Part shown: positions 27,388-36,649 of the stretch, piece after piece
Layout of the letters: each line of letters starts with the position of its first letter
How positions within the stretch are numbered: position 1 is the stretch's first letter
NCBI GenBank assembly: GCA_024636505.1
Contig: JAGXGY010000023.1
Coordinates: 26,579-90,578, forward strand
Origin: Methylobacter sp.
Lineage (GTDB): Bacteria; Pseudomonadota; Gammaproteobacteria; Methylococcales; Methylomonadaceae
Reading direction: 5' to 3'
DNA length: 64,000 nt
The notes under the pieces: model-generated
Told to the model about the DNA's origin: nothing
Database searches by the model: none
Seen by the model: only the letters and a program-made list of their open reading frames with translations
Translations under genes and position numbers: made by a program

Positions 27388-28170
27388 TTGAAAAATAAAA
27401 CCTTAAGGTGGCGTGTGGACAAACGAACATTTACCAATCGACTGATCGTTCTCGATACCGAAACGACCGGATTAAATCCGCAGGAAGGGCATAGAATTAT
27501 TGAAATCGGCTGTGTGGAGTTGGTTAACCGTCGCTTAACGGGCAAGCGTTTTCATACCTATATCAATCCACAGCGGATTATTGATGACGGCGCCATTGAG
27601 GTTCATGGTATTACTAATCAGTTTTTAGAGGATAAACCCTGTTTTGCGGATATTGTTAAGGATTTTATTGCGTTTATTCAGCAGGGTGAGCTGGTTATTC
27701 ATAATGCGCCGTTTGATGTCGGTTTTATTAATTATGAGTTTTCACGGCTGAAAAACCAGGCCGGAACGGTCGCCGATTACAGCGAAGTATTCGACACGCT
27801 GACCTATGCCAGAAAAAAACATCCGGGACAGCGCAATAGTCTGGATGCATTGTGTAAGCGTTATGGTATCGATAACAGCCATCGGGATTTACATGGCGCC
27901 TTGCTGGATGCTGAAATTCTGGCCGATGTGTTTTTATTGATGACCGGCGGGCAGTCTTCGTTGCTGGATGAAGTGCAGGGAAAGGCTGATGGAATGACCA
28001 CGCATAGCGCGGTTAAGTATTTGTCGACGGATCGTGCCGCCTTAAAAGTCATCGCTTGTACGGAACAGGAATTAAACGCCCATCAACAGCGCCTGGAGGC
28101 TATTGAAAAAGCCTCAGGCACTTGTCTCTGGAACGTAGGGGCGACCGGCGGGTCGCCCACAGAAATGTAG
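27388..28170 (+). CDS. dnaQ: DNA polymerase III epsilon subunit (3'-5' exonuclease)
   Basis: Proofreading exonuclease. ExoI motif LIVLDTETTGLNPQEGHRIIEIG, ExoII HNAPFDVGFINYE and ExoIII HRDLHGALLDAEILADV with the catalytic Asp and His are all present. About 260 aa. The start is TTG 27388 or GTG 27415; no in-frame ATG precedes the core. The usual C-terminal clamp/alpha-binding tail is followed by LWNVGATGGSPTEM, encoded by a GGGCGACC..GGTCGCCC palindrome, so a repeat appears to have supplied the C-terminus. In E. coli dnaQ neighbours rnhA; here rnhA lies 33 kb away. Confidence 0.93.
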   Translation: MKNKTLRWRVDKRTFTNRLIVLDTETTGLNPQEGHRIIEIGCVELVNRRLTGKRFHTYINPQRIIDDGAIEVHGITNQFLEDKPCFADIVKDFIAFIQQGELVIHNAPFDVGFINYEFSRLKNQAGTVADYSEVFDTLTYARKKHPGQRNSLDALCKRYGIDNSHRDLHGALLDAEILADVFLLMTGGQSSLLDEVQGKADGMTTHSAVKYLSTDRAALKVIACTEQELNAHQQRLEAIEKASGTCLWNVGATGGSPTEM

Positions 28171-28174
28171 GGTT

Positions 28175-28197
28175 AAAAAGCGCGAATAAATTCGCGC
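28175..28197 (-). terminator. Intrinsic terminator of deaD
   Basis: Read on the minus strand: GCGCGAAT-TT-ATTCGCGC followed directly by TTTTT, 16 nt after the deaD stop codon. It lies just beyond the dnaQ stop on the other strand. Confidence 0.8.
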
Positions 28198-28212
28198 CCA
28201 TAACGTTGCAGA

Positions 28213-30006
28213 TTACTCTTCAGATTTCGGCTTTGCCCGTCTGGAGGTTGAACCTACCCTTTTTTTGCTTTTGTCCGCTTTTTTAGCATCGTCGTCTTTC
28301 GCCGATTTTTTAGCGCCTTCATCCATTTTGGATATGTTAAGTTGCTGGCCGACTACCCTGACTTTTTTCAATTCCTGAAATAATTCCTTTGGTATGCCTG
28401 CCGGTAACTCAACGGTGCTGTAGTCGTCCTGAATTCTAATGCGGGCGATATGGTCGCCGTCAATCCCCGTTTCATTGGCTATGGCACCCACAATATTGCC
28501 GGGTTTTACGCCGTGATTGTGGCCGACTTCAATACGGTAGGTTTCCATTTCAATATCAGCTCCGCCGAATGCACGTTTTGGTTTGCGTTCTTTTTGCGGT
28601 CTGTCGGATCTGTCGGATCGTGAAGATCTGTCATCCCTGGATGGCCGATCATCACGGCTATCTTTAGCTCTTTTAGGCAGATTTTGCATTAACAAAGGCG
28701 TGTCGCCTTGCACCAGTTTTGCCAGTGCGGCTGCTATTTCCAGCGCGGTAACATTGTGTTCTTGTTGGAATTGTTCGATCAGTTGATTGAAGAAGCTCAG
28801 TTCTTCGGCGGCCAGCGTATCGGAAATGTTCTGTTTAAAGCGGGCAATACGTTTGTTGTTAATGACCTCAGTTGAAGGCAAGCCCATTTCTTCAACTTTT
28901 TGCTTGGTCGCTCTTTCAATATTGGCCAGCAGATTTCTTTCTCTGGGGGCAATAAACAAAATCGCGTCGCCGGTACGACCTGCGCGGCCTGTTCTGCCGA
29001 TACGGTGAACATAAGATTCGGTATCGTAAGGAACGTCATAGTTAACGACGTGAGTGATGCGGTCTACATCCAGCCCGCGTGCAGCAACGTCAGTGGCAAT
29101 TAGAATATCCAGTTTGCCGTTTTTTAGATGGGCAATAGCCCGTTCACGCAAGGATTGAGACATGTCGCCGTTAATCGCAGCAGCCGAATAACCGCGCGCT
29201 TCCAGCTTTTCTGCCAGTTCAACCGTTGCGGTTTTGGTTCTGACGAAAATAATCATGCCGTCAAAGGTTTCGGCTTCCAGAATGCGGGTTAGCGCGTCCA
29301 GTTTATGTACGCCGCTGACCATCCAATAGCGTTGGCGGATGTTTTCAGCCGATGCAGTGGTCACCTTAATAGTGACATGTTCAGGCTCATTGAGGTATTG
29401 CTGAGCGATTTTACGGATAATCGAAGGCATAGTCGCAGAAAATAAGGCGATTTGTCTTTGTTTTGGAATTTGCTCAAGAATCCATTCCACATCATCAATA
29501 AAGCCCATGCGCAGCATTTCATCGGCTTCGTCAAGTACCAGAAAGCTGAGCCCTTTCAGATTTAGCGTACCTTTGCGCATGTGATCCATCACCCGGCCCG
29601 GCGTACCGACAACCACATGAGCGCCGCGTTTTAACTGACGTAACTGGGTGCTGTAATCCTGTCCGCCGTAGATAGGCAGAACATGGAAACCTTTCAAATG
29701 CGAGGCATAACGTTGAAACGCTTCTGCCACCTGAATGGCCAGTTCGCGGGTTGGCGCCAGTACCAGCACTTGCGGGTCTTTTTGCTTCAGGTCGATGAGC
29801 GATAAAATCGGTAAGGCAAAAGCGGCGGTTTTGCCGGTTCCTGTTTGTGCTTGTCCCAGAACGTCTTTGCCTTGCAGTAGCAGTGGGATGGTTTGTGCTT
29901 GTATGGGTGAAGGTGTTTCATAACCGACATCTTTCAGTGCCTTTAGCACCGGTTCAATCAGAGCTAAATCACTAAAAGAGGGTAATGTAGAAACATCATT
30001 GGACAT
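28213..30006 (-). CDS. deaD: ATP-dependent DEAD-box RNA helicase DeaD/CsdA
   Basis: Cold-shock RNA helicase involved in ribosome assembly and mRNA decay. Motifs in order: AQTGTGKTAAF (I), PTRELAIQV (Ia), VLDEADEML (II), SATMP (III), HRIGRTGRAGR (VI). After the helicase core come an Arg/Asp/Ser-rich spacer (RDDRPSRDDRSSRSDRSDR) and a DbpA-like RNA-binding domain (YRIEVGHNHGVKPGNIVGAIANETG). A basic C-terminal tail ends the protein. The 597 aa and domain order fit DeaD rather than RhlB or SrmB. It has its own promoter and terminator. Confidence 0.95.
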   Translation of the reverse strand: MSNDVSTLPSFSDLALIEPVLKALKDVGYETPSPIQAQTIPLLLQGKDVLGQAQTGTGKTAAFALPILSLIDLKQKDPQVLVLAPTRELAIQVAEAFQRYASHLKGFHVLPIYGGQDYSTQLRQLKRGAHVVVGTPGRVMDHMRKGTLNLKGLSFLVLDEADEMLRMGFIDDVEWILEQIPKQRQIALFSATMPSIIRKIAQQYLNEPEHVTIKVTTASAENIRQRYWMVSGVHKLDALTRILEAETFDGMIIFVRTKTATVELAEKLEARGYSAAAINGDMSQSLRERAIAHLKNGKLDILIATDVAARGLDVDRITHVVNYDVPYDTESYVHRIGRTGRAGRTGDAILFIAPRERNLLANIERATKQKVEEMGLPSTEVINNKRIARFKQNISDTLAAEELSFFNQLIEQFQQEHNVTALEIAAALAKLVQGDTPLLMQNLPKRAKDSRDDRPSRDDRSSRSDRSDRPQKERKPKRAFGGADIEMETYRIEVGHNHGVKPGNIVGAIANETGIDGDHIARIRIQDDYSTVELPAGIPKELFQELKKVRVVGQQLNISKMDEGAKKSAKDDDAKKADKSKKRVGSTSRRAKPKSEE

Positions 30007-30070
30007 GGATTTACCTGTTGTAGATATAGAATGCGCGTAAGCGCGGGGGAATGTGTTTGTATATCAGGGC

Positions 30071-30098
30071 ATTATAACCCACTATGTGAATATGTGTA
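30071..30098 (-). promoter_or_regulatory. Promoter candidate for deaD
   Basis: On the minus strand, TACACA, 16 nt, then TATAAT. This places the start of the transcript about 60 nt before the deaD ATG. Both hexamers are near consensus. Confidence 0.55.
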
Positions 30099-30136
30099 TA
30101 AAAATTAAGGCTACCAACCCAAGGCGGGACAATTTT

Positions 30137-30169
30137 ACAGATAACATCCCTTTTAGGGATGTTATCTGT
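30137..30169. repeat. Perfect 14-bp palindrome upstream of deaD
   Basis: ACAGATAACATCCC / GGGATGTTATCTGT with a 5-nt loop, 40 nt upstream of the predicted deaD -35. No T-run follows on either strand. It may be an operator or an isolated repeat. The rest of the 30170-30457 gap shows only weak local hairpins. Confidence 0.5.
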
Positions 30170-30457
30170 TCCATGGACAGGCCATTAGGTATTTATACTA
30201 ATTGTAACCGTCAGTAAAGCGAGAAACAATCAACGCTAACGAAAGCAGCGCAATTGGAATGTTAGTCGTTATTATTTTTATAGGTGTGTCTCCCTACACT
30301 CGGTCTGGGGTGCAAAGGATGTTTTTAGACTACCCAAACCGGCTATAGTAGCCTAGTATTAAGTCGGTATTGCCATTCGGCTTCGTAGATTTGAGCGCAA
30401 ATTATGACGATTGGAAGATTATTTCAACATATAAAAAACAATTAGGAATGCAATACA

Positions 30458-30877
30458 ATGAAAAATAAAACAAAATATTCTCCGGTAATAGGATTTGCTT
30501 TACTGCTTGGCGTTGTCGGGCAGGCAATATTCCCCCCTGTCGCGATTGCTGCCCCTTTAGTCGATCAGGATCAATCGCTTGGCGGTTTGTCAGCACATGG
30601 TGTTGGAGCTGAAAGAAAACATATTGCCATGGTCGAGACGCAAGGCATTGATACGGTATTGGACATACCGTTACGTCTGGGAGGATTTGCGGCAACACTA
30701 ATTGGCACAGGCCTTTTTATCGGCACAAGCCCTATTACCGGCTTGATGACGGCATTACATCCACATAATGCCATACTAAAAGCGGCGGATTTTCTGGTAG
30801 TCAGGCCGGGTAACTACACTTTTGTTAGGCCCAGTGGTGACTTTGATTTTGATTCACGATCTGACGATGAAAAATAA
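30458..30877 (+). CDS. Hypothetical exported or membrane protein
   Basis: 139 aa. N-terminal signal (KNKTKYSPVIGFALLLGVVGQAIFPPVAIAA), then a second hydrophobic Gly-rich segment (LRLGGFAATLIGTGLFIGTSPITGLM, about 74-99) and an acidic Asp/Ser-rich C-terminus. AGGAATG lies before the ATG. Not recognised. It precedes the Tad operon by 150 bp on the same strand, but nothing links it functionally to the pilus. Confidence 0.6.
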   Translation: MKNKTKYSPVIGFALLLGVVGQAIFPPVAIAAPLVDQDQSLGGLSAHGVGAERKHIAMVETQGIDTVLDIPLRLGGFAATLIGTGLFIGTSPITGLMTALHPHNAILKAADFLVVRPGNYTFVRPSGDFDFDSRSDDEK

Positions 30878-31030
30878 CCAGCTTAGGCTATAGTTATAGT
30901 CGATGTCATTAACGTAGAGTGACTTGTTTGTATTTAATTAATAGGCTTCAAAATTTAAATGCAAGTTATTCTTCAATAATCCGATTAAAATAAATCGCCT
31001 TAATGCAAGACAATTGATGAGAGCCTATCC

Positions 31031-32437
31031 ATGGAATTAAAAACAAGAATGCAAGGTTTTGGCTGGTCCAAAGCCGAAATAAATATGGATAATAAAGCGA
31101 CTAAAACAGGCCAGCTCAATGAAAAACCGGATCAAGCTTTTGCGCCACTGTCACTAAAAATACTTTCCCCGGTGGAGTTGGCGCTTAAAGAGGCTATACA
31201 TTCCAAGTTGCTTGATATTCTTGATTTGTCGTTGATCAGCGGCATAGAAGAGAAAGAAGCCAGAAAACAGATTCGGGCGGTTGTTCAAAAATTAATCGAC
31301 GAAGAATCCCTGCCTTTAAATACCCAGACCCGGCATCAAATCATTAAGGAAATTGAAGATGATGTACTGGGGCTTGGGCCTTTGGAAGCCTTGTTGTACG
31401 ACCCGACCATTGCCGATATTCTGGTTAACGGCTACAAAAGAATATATGTCGAACGTTTCGGCAAGCTGGAATTAACCCCGGTCAGATTTAACGACAACAA
31501 TCATCTGATGAAAATTATCGACCGGATTGTGTCAAAGATTGGCCGCCGGATTGATGAATCATCGCCGATGGTAGATGCCAGATTACAGGACGGTTCGCGG
31601 GTAAACGCCATTATTCCTCCGTTAGCGCTGGACGGTCCTTCCCTGTCGATTAGACGCTTTGCCGTCGATAAAATGGCGCTGGATGATCTGGTAGTCAGGG
31701 GGGCCCTAACCGATTACATGGCGGAGTTTCTCAAAAACACGACCAAGGCCAAACTGAATATACTGATTTCGGGGGGGACAGGCTCGGGTAAAACCACGAT
31801 GTTGAACGCCATCTCAAATTTCATTCCCAGCAATGAAAGAGTCATCACCCTGGAAGATTCCGCCGAGTTACAGCTACAGCTGCCCCATGTTTTACGCCTG
31901 GAAACCCGACTGGCAAATGTTGAAGGCAAGGGCGAAGTCACCTTGCGCGATTTGGTGCGTAACAGCCTGAGAATGCGACCGGATCGTATCGTGATCGGCG
32001 AAGTCAGAAGCGGCGAGGCCTTCGATATGCTGCAGGCGATGAATACCGGACATGAAGGCTCACTGACCACCGTCCATGCCAATAATCCCAGAGATGCGCT
32101 GGCGCGTCTGGAGAATATGGTTTCCATGGCGGGACTGGATATGCCGGCTAAGGCGATTAGAAAACAGATAGTCTCGGCCATTCACATTATTATTCAACTG
32201 AGCCGACTCGAAGATGGCAGCAGGCGGATCGTCAGCATCCAGGAAGTCGACGGCATGGAAGGCGACGTGATTACCTTAACTGAAATCTTTAAATACCACA
32301 GACGCGGCATAGACGAAAAAGGCGTTGTCCTGGGGCAATATTGTTCAACAGGACTGATTCCCAAATGCATGGCCAATTTCAAACAACGAGGGCTCAACGC
32401 AGATCTGGCCATTTTTACCCATAATCTCAGTGAATAA
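31031..32437 (+). CDS. cpaF: Tad pilus secretion ATPase TadA/CpaF
   Basis: Hexameric motor ATPase that drives assembly of Flp pili. It has an N-terminal helical domain (to about 220) and a C-terminal RecA-like core. Walker A is GGTGSGKT at 248-255, with an Asp box around ITLEDSAELQL and Walker B in RPDRIVIGEVRSGEAFDML; the histidine box is TGHEGSLTTVHANN. The 468 aa fit CpaF. First gene of tadA-tadB-tadC-tadD, with tadB starting 12 nt later. Confidence 0.95.
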   Translation: MELKTRMQGFGWSKAEINMDNKATKTGQLNEKPDQAFAPLSLKILSPVELALKEAIHSKLLDILDLSLISGIEEKEARKQIRAVVQKLIDEESLPLNTQTRHQIIKEIEDDVLGLGPLEALLYDPTIADILVNGYKRIYVERFGKLELTPVRFNDNNHLMKIIDRIVSKIGRRIDESSPMVDARLQDGSRVNAIIPPLALDGPSLSIRRFAVDKMALDDLVVRGALTDYMAEFLKNTTKAKLNILISGGTGSGKTTMLNAISNFIPSNERVITLEDSAELQLQLPHVLRLETRLANVEGKGEVTLRDLVRNSLRMRPDRIVIGEVRSGEAFDMLQAMNTGHEGSLTTVHANNPRDALARLENMVSMAGLDMPAKAIRKQIVSAIHIIIQLSRLEDGSRRIVSIQEVDGMEGDVITLTEIFKYHRRGIDEKGVVLGQYCSTGLIPKCMANFKQRGLNADLAIFTHNLSE

Positions 32438-32449
32438 CAGGAGAACGAT

Positions 32450-33424
32450 ATGACCAGTGATATGGTGACACTATTTGTTGGCTTAGTCTTTTTAACAGTC
32501 TTGGTGGCCTCGCAAATTCTGGTGTTGCCGACCTTGGGAACCAGTCGGGCAGACAGCCGTAAACTGAAACAACGGCTGGAAGGTGTGATTCTGGCGCATG
32601 GCGATTCTGACGCCTCGATTATCAAAGCAAAATATCTTAAACGCTTGGGGCCTGTTGAACGCAGCCTTGAGCGTTTTCCCGGTATGGGCGCATTAAAAAC
32701 ATTGCTGGACCAGTCCGGAAAACAGCAAATGGCTTATCGCTTTGCCTTAATGTTATTACTGTTGGCCGCCGGTATCGCGTCAATAGTGTGGCTGTACTCG
32801 CATCAGCCGATATTCACTCTGGGTGCGTTCATTTTTGCCGCCGCCTTACCGATCGTCTGGCTAAAAAAACAAAGAACCAAACGCCTGGACAAGTTTGAAG
32901 AGCAACTGCCCGAAGCCTTGCAAATGATGTCCAGAGCCTTGCGCACCGGCTATCCGTTTGTCGAATGCATGAAAATAGTCTCCACCGAAATGAGCGAACC
33001 TATCAGTCAGGAATTTGGCATGACCTATGAGGAAATCAATTACGGCCGCGATATTGAAGTGGCGTTTGCGTTGATGATAGAGCGGGTACCCAGCCTCAGT
33101 TTAATCGCGATGAGCACCGCAATTATTATCCAGCGGGAAACCGGCGGCAATCTTGCCGAGGTGCTGTTAAAAATCAGCGCGGTACTCAGCGGGCGTTTTA
33201 AATTGCAACGCCGCATCAAAACACTGTCGGCAGACGGCATATTCTCGGCCTGGATTTTGCTGTTATTGCCAATGGCTTTATTTGCCATATTGAACCTGAT
33301 GGGGCCGGATTACTTTAAGCCGGTCTATGATTCGCCCGATAGAATGATGTATCTCTATGTCTTTATGGGCCTGGAGTTGGTCGCCGCTTTCTGGATACGG
33401 CTGATTATTACTATTGACGCCTGA
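32450..33424 (+). CDS. tadB: Tad pilus inner-membrane platform protein TadB
   Basis: 324 aa, GspF-like domain with conserved EEQLPEALQMMSRALRTGYPF and ETGGNLAEVLLKIS. N-terminal helix plus a helix pair near 95-130 and two C-terminal helices. AGGAG precedes the start. With TadC it forms the platform on which CpaF acts. TadC follows after 10 nt. Confidence 0.92.
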   Translation: MTSDMVTLFVGLVFLTVLVASQILVLPTLGTSRADSRKLKQRLEGVILAHGDSDASIIKAKYLKRLGPVERSLERFPGMGALKTLLDQSGKQQMAYRFALMLLLLAAGIASIVWLYSHQPIFTLGAFIFAAALPIVWLKKQRTKRLDKFEEQLPEALQMMSRALRTGYPFVECMKIVSTEMSEPISQEFGMTYEEINYGRDIEVAFALMIERVPSLSLIAMSTAIIIQRETGGNLAEVLLKISAVLSGRFKLQRRIKTLSADGIFSAWILLLLPMALFAILNLMGPDYFKPVYDSPDRMMYLYVFMGLELVAAFWIRLIITIDA

Positions 33425-33434
33425 GGTAACGTGA

Positions 33435-34379
33435 ATGGACTTTTTGATGCAATTGTTGACAGGGCTGATGGCTAGTCAGTGGGGCGTAGTGTTGATGGTG
33501 TCCGGCGCCGTTTTTATTTTTGCGTTGGCGCTGATGTCGTTATTCGATGATTTTTTTAATCCGGTACGCTCCCGTTTTAAGCGGGAAATCAATGCCGATG
33601 CAATGTCGACAACCGATACCAACGATTTATCGGACAAGCTCCGTAAATATAATAATCTGTTCACGCCTTCCGATAAATCATTATTGCAAAGAACCACCAT
33701 GCGCCTTCATTATGGCGGTTTTCATGCTAGGAACAGTTTATTGCATTATTATGCGATACGCATGCTGTTAATGATTTCATTGCCCTTGTTAGCGCTGATA
33801 GTCACGGGATTTATTCCGGGCATAAAGACTATGATCATCGGTCAATCCCTATTAGTCGCGCTCGCAGTCGGTTATATGGCGCCCAGTTTTATATTGGATA
33901 GAATCATTGTCAACAGACAGAAAACCATTCGCCGGGCTTTTCCCGATGCGCTTGATTTACTGGTGGTCTGTTCCGAGGCGGGCTTAAGCCTGGATGCGGC
34001 GATACAAAAAGTCACCACCGAACTCAGCATCAGCCAGCCGGTATTGGCTGACGAACTGGATATTGTGATTGACGAGACCCGTGCCGGTATTGATCGGCAT
34101 AAAGCCTTGCAAAGACTGGTTGACAGAACCGGGGTGGAAGACGTCAAAGGCTTGGTGTCCGCGCTGTCGCAAAGTATGCGTTTTGGCACCAGTATTGTCG
34201 AGACCCTCAAGGTCTATTCCGAAGAACTCAGGGACAAAAGAACCCAGGCCGCCGAAGCCGTGGCCGCAAAAATCGGCACCAAGCTGATCTTCCCCTTGGC
34301 GGTTTGTTTATTGCCGGCGTTTTTGCTGGTCGTGATGGCGCCAGCCCTGATTATATTTAAAAAAATGGGCTCTATGTGA
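33435..34379 (+). CDS. tadC: Tad pilus inner-membrane platform protein TadC
   Basis: 314 aa, GspF-like, with RRAFPDALDLLVVCSEAGLSLDAAIQKV and GTSIVETLKVYSEELRDKR, the normal TadC signatures. Membrane helices lie at the N-terminus, about 115-160 and the C-terminus. It lies between tadB and tadD; an IS605-like element and a REP palindrome (34423-34444) occupy the gap to tadD. Confidence 0.92.
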   Translation: MDFLMQLLTGLMASQWGVVLMVSGAVFIFALALMSLFDDFFNPVRSRFKREINADAMSTTDTNDLSDKLRKYNNLFTPSDKSLLQRTTMRLHYGGFHARNSLLHYYAIRMLLMISLPLLALIVTGFIPGIKTMIIGQSLLVALAVGYMAPSFILDRIIVNRQKTIRRAFPDALDLLVVCSEAGLSLDAAIQKVTTELSISQPVLADELDIVIDETRAGIDRHKALQRLVDRTGVEDVKGLVSALSQSMRFGTSIVETLKVYSEELRDKRTQAAEAVAAKIGTKLIFPLAVCLLPAFLLVVMAPALIIFKKMGSM

Positions 34380-34489
34380 AAGGCAAAATAGTAGGAGCAG
34401 GCCATGCCCGCGACTTTTCTCGTTCCCACGCTCCTGCGTGGGAATGAGGTGACATTTAATAACTTGAGCATTATAAAAATGAATAAAGT

Positions 34490-34698
34490 GAATTACCCCG
34501 ACCTAAAGGAAGGAGCTTCCAGCTTCAACAGGGCGATGCTCGGCATAATGCGGAGTCTAAAGTCCCTTCGACTGGCAGTACCGGATATTCCCTCCGGCAG
34601 GCTGAATTATCAGCACGGAAAAAATCGTACACGGATGCAAAGGCAAAATCAAGAGCATTCTTACATCCCCCACCTGAAGGAAGGGGTTTTACGAACAA
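34490..34698 (-). mobile_element. IS605-type non-autonomous element between tadC and tadD
   Basis: About 210 bp with hairpin-type ends: ACCTAAAGGAAGGAGCTTCC on the left, TCAAGAGCATTCTTAC plus a CCCCC/GGGG stem on the right. The right end matches that of the element at 51159-51370. Read on the minus strand it has the same left-end to right-end order. It carries no gene. Its right end supplies the AAGGAAGGGG that serves as the tadD ribosome-binding site. Confidence 0.55.
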
Positions 34699-34699
34699 A

Positions 34700-35606
34700 A
34701 TGGATAAAAAAACCAACCAAAAATATTTTTTGGGTTATTTCAAGTCTGATGCTGCTGACCGCCTGCAATCCCGGCAACATTAAACAAGCGGAAAACCGCA
34801 GCCATCAGGAAACCGAAGATATCTTGCAAAGCGCGGGGCTTAACGTAACGTCGGTCGATGAAGCGATAGTCAAAGCGGAAAAAGCCCTCCAAAGCGGCAA
34901 AACGGACCTGGCGCAGCTCTATTATATAAAAGCCTATAACCTGGAACCGGATAATGTTCAGGTTTTGCAAAAAATGGCCGACTTATATATCGGGCTGAAA
35001 AAATATGATCTGGCGGAAGTTAGTTTTAAATTGATAGTCAAGCAGCAGCCGGATGACGTAAACACCGCAGAACAATACGGACTGTTGTTGATCAAGCGGG
35101 GAAAATACCCGGACGCAGCAGAAAATCTCAATCGGGTTATCGCCAAACGGCAAAGCTGGCGCGCTTATAACGGCTTGGGCATTATCGCCAATTTGCAGGG
35201 CGAGCCGCTGAAAGCCGAGACTCTGTTTAAAAAGGCCGACAACATCCTGCCCAATTCACCCGAATTGCTCAATAATATCGGCTTTGCGCTGTATTCAGCC
35301 GACAAACTGGATGAAGCTGCATCCTATTATAGTAAAGCCCTGCAAATCAATCCCGGTTTTAAAAAGGCAATCTATAACTACGGCTTGCTGCAGGCGCGCT
35401 TGAAACACTATGAACAAGCTTATACCGCCTTTGCTAAAGTCGCATCACCGGCCGAAGCCCATAATAATATCGGTTATATTGCGATGATGAATGGCGATTA
35501 CCCCGAGGCGAACAATTATCTGCAGGAGGCCATAAAGTTATCGCCCCGGTTTTATAAAAAAGCCAATGATAATTTGGCCCGGCTGGAAATGCTGGAAAAA
35601 CAGTAA
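34700..35606 (+). CDS. tadD: TadD-like TPR lipoprotein (frame break near start)
   Basis: Tetratricopeptide lipoprotein of the Tad system, needed for pilus assembly, probably by supporting the secretin. About 290 residues follow the lipobox LLTAC; TPRs lie between YYIKAYNLEPDN and LQEAIKLSPRF. The frame coding for the body is open far upstream through the IS605-like element but has no sensible start. ATG 34700 with a good ribosome-binding site begins MDKK in another frame. Removing one base from the A7 run (34706-34712) would join it as MDKKPTKNIFW to the signal peptide and lipobox. Either a homopolymer error or a real slippage site. The 3' end is partly duplicated downstream. Confidence 0.8.
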
Positions 35607-35938
35607 GCGGATATGCATTCCCACGCGGGAGCGTGGGAACGAGCGAAAGGCGATTAACCTAAGCCTGACGGTTTCCGGTTTCCATGCTCCGGCTTGGGAA
35701 CTAAGCGTGACGGGGGTTGGTAGTGGGAGCGACGCCTACGTCGCGATAAGGGCGCGTTTCGGATGGGGTTCTGGTTCCATGCTCCAGCGTGGGAATGATG
35801 AACAATTATCTGCAGGAGGCCATAAAGTTATCGCCCCGGTTTTATAAAAAAGCCAATGATAATTTGGCCCGGCTGGAAATGCTGGAAAAACAGTAAGCGG
35901 ATATGCATTCCCACGCGGGAGCGTGGGAACGAGCGAAA
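35510..35938 (+). repeat. 290-bp tandem duplication with 139-bp identical copies
   Basis: 35510-35648 and 35800-35938 are identical over 139 bp, offset by 290. The unit holds the last 32 codons of tadD and the REP palindrome TTCCCACGC/GCGTGGGAA. The sequence between the copies (35649-35799) contains a half REP of the first family (35723-35745) and a GGTTCCATGCTCC stretch. The absence of any mismatch indicates a recent event. Confidence 0.95.
35800..35896 (+). pseudogene. Duplicated C-terminal fragment of tadD
   Basis: The second copy of the tadD 3' end (NNYLQEAIKLSPRFYKK.. to the same stop). It has no start codon or ribosome-binding site of its own, so it is a fragment created by the tandem duplication. 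Confidence 0.85.
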
Positions 35939-35961
35939 CCCCGTCCGGCTGGGTAATAGCT

Positions 35962-36245
35962 GGAGTGCAGGCTTCGCCTGCAAGCGCAAGCACCAAAAGT
36001 AGGCGCTTTAGGCGAAGCTTGCACTCCCGCTTCCGGTTCCTATGCTTCCGTATGCGTTCCCGCGCGGGAGCTGGGAACGAGCGAATGACTAAGATAACAT
36101 GTCAGCAGAACCTGGGTGGTAGGTATTGATACTACTGTTTTTTTCTATTTTTATACCTATAATATTTACCAATGATTGAATAACCGATTCGAACCTGTAT
36201 AACGCAGTATTTAAACGTTTCGGACGGGGTTGCAAACCCCGTCCG
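35962..36245. repeat. Two further palindromes in the tadD-flp gap
   Basis: GGAGTGCAGGCTTCGCC (35962-35978) pairs with 36011-36027 with one mismatch. CGGACGGGGTT (36221-36231) pairs with 36235-36245. A degenerate TTCCCGCGCGGGAGCTGGGAA palindrome lies between (near 36057-36077). These fill the 830-bp gap between the two Tad blocks, which holds no gene. Confidence 0.75.
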
Positions 36246-36380
36246 GCTTGGCGTCAAAGCGTTAAAGAAAAAACAAATCTGAATCTTAAATCATCCTGTT
36301 TGCTGTCATAGGCAGGCTGCGTTTAAGGGTTTTACTGAAAATGGGAGGTTTTTTTAGAGAGGGATCTTTAATCAAGTGGT

Positions 36381-36408
36381 TTTTGACCGGCAATAAAGTC
36401 GGTCAAAA
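36381..36408. promoter_or_regulatory. Hairpin upstream of flp
   Basis: TTTTGACCG / CGGTCAAAA with an 11-nt loop, ending 31 nt before the flp start. It may be an operator, an mRNA-stabilising stem or an upstream terminator. GAGGAAC precedes the flp ATG. Confidence 0.45.
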
Positions 36409-36439
36409 ATAGTTTACATTTTGCATTGAGGAACACGTC

Positions 36440-36628
36440 ATGAAAAACATAATTAACAAAGTAAAAGCATTTTTAGCCGATGAACAAGGTGCTGAAACGG
36501 TGGAATGGGTGATGATTGCTGCCGCCTTGGCGATTGTTATTGCTGCAGTTTATGCAGGTACCTTACAAGGGGGTCTTGAAACCGCTATGAAGAGCCTATC
36601 TAACACACTTACTGGTACTACTCCATAA
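36440..36628 (+). CDS. flp: Flp-type pilin
   Basis: Major structural pilin of the Tad pilus, 62 aa. A basic leader (KNIINKVKAFLADEQG) is followed by the Flp cleavage site G/AETVEW, then the hydrophobic helix VMIAAALAIVIAAVYAG. CpaA, encoded 260 bp downstream, should cleave after Gly17. The gene is followed by two strong hairpins, which is common for highly expressed pilin genes with limited read-through. Confidence 0.93.
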   Translation: MKNIINKVKAFLADEQGAETVEWVMIAAALAIVIAAVYAGTLQGGLETAMKSLSNTLTGTTP

Positions 36629-36649
36629 TCTGCTGGTAAGCTAGAAACA

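Noticed and set aside
30290..30400. Possible c-di-GMP or other riboswitch before the gene at 30458
   Set aside because: Some GGTGCAAAGGA and ACCGG..CGGT pairing is present, but the conserved GEMM blocks do not line up.
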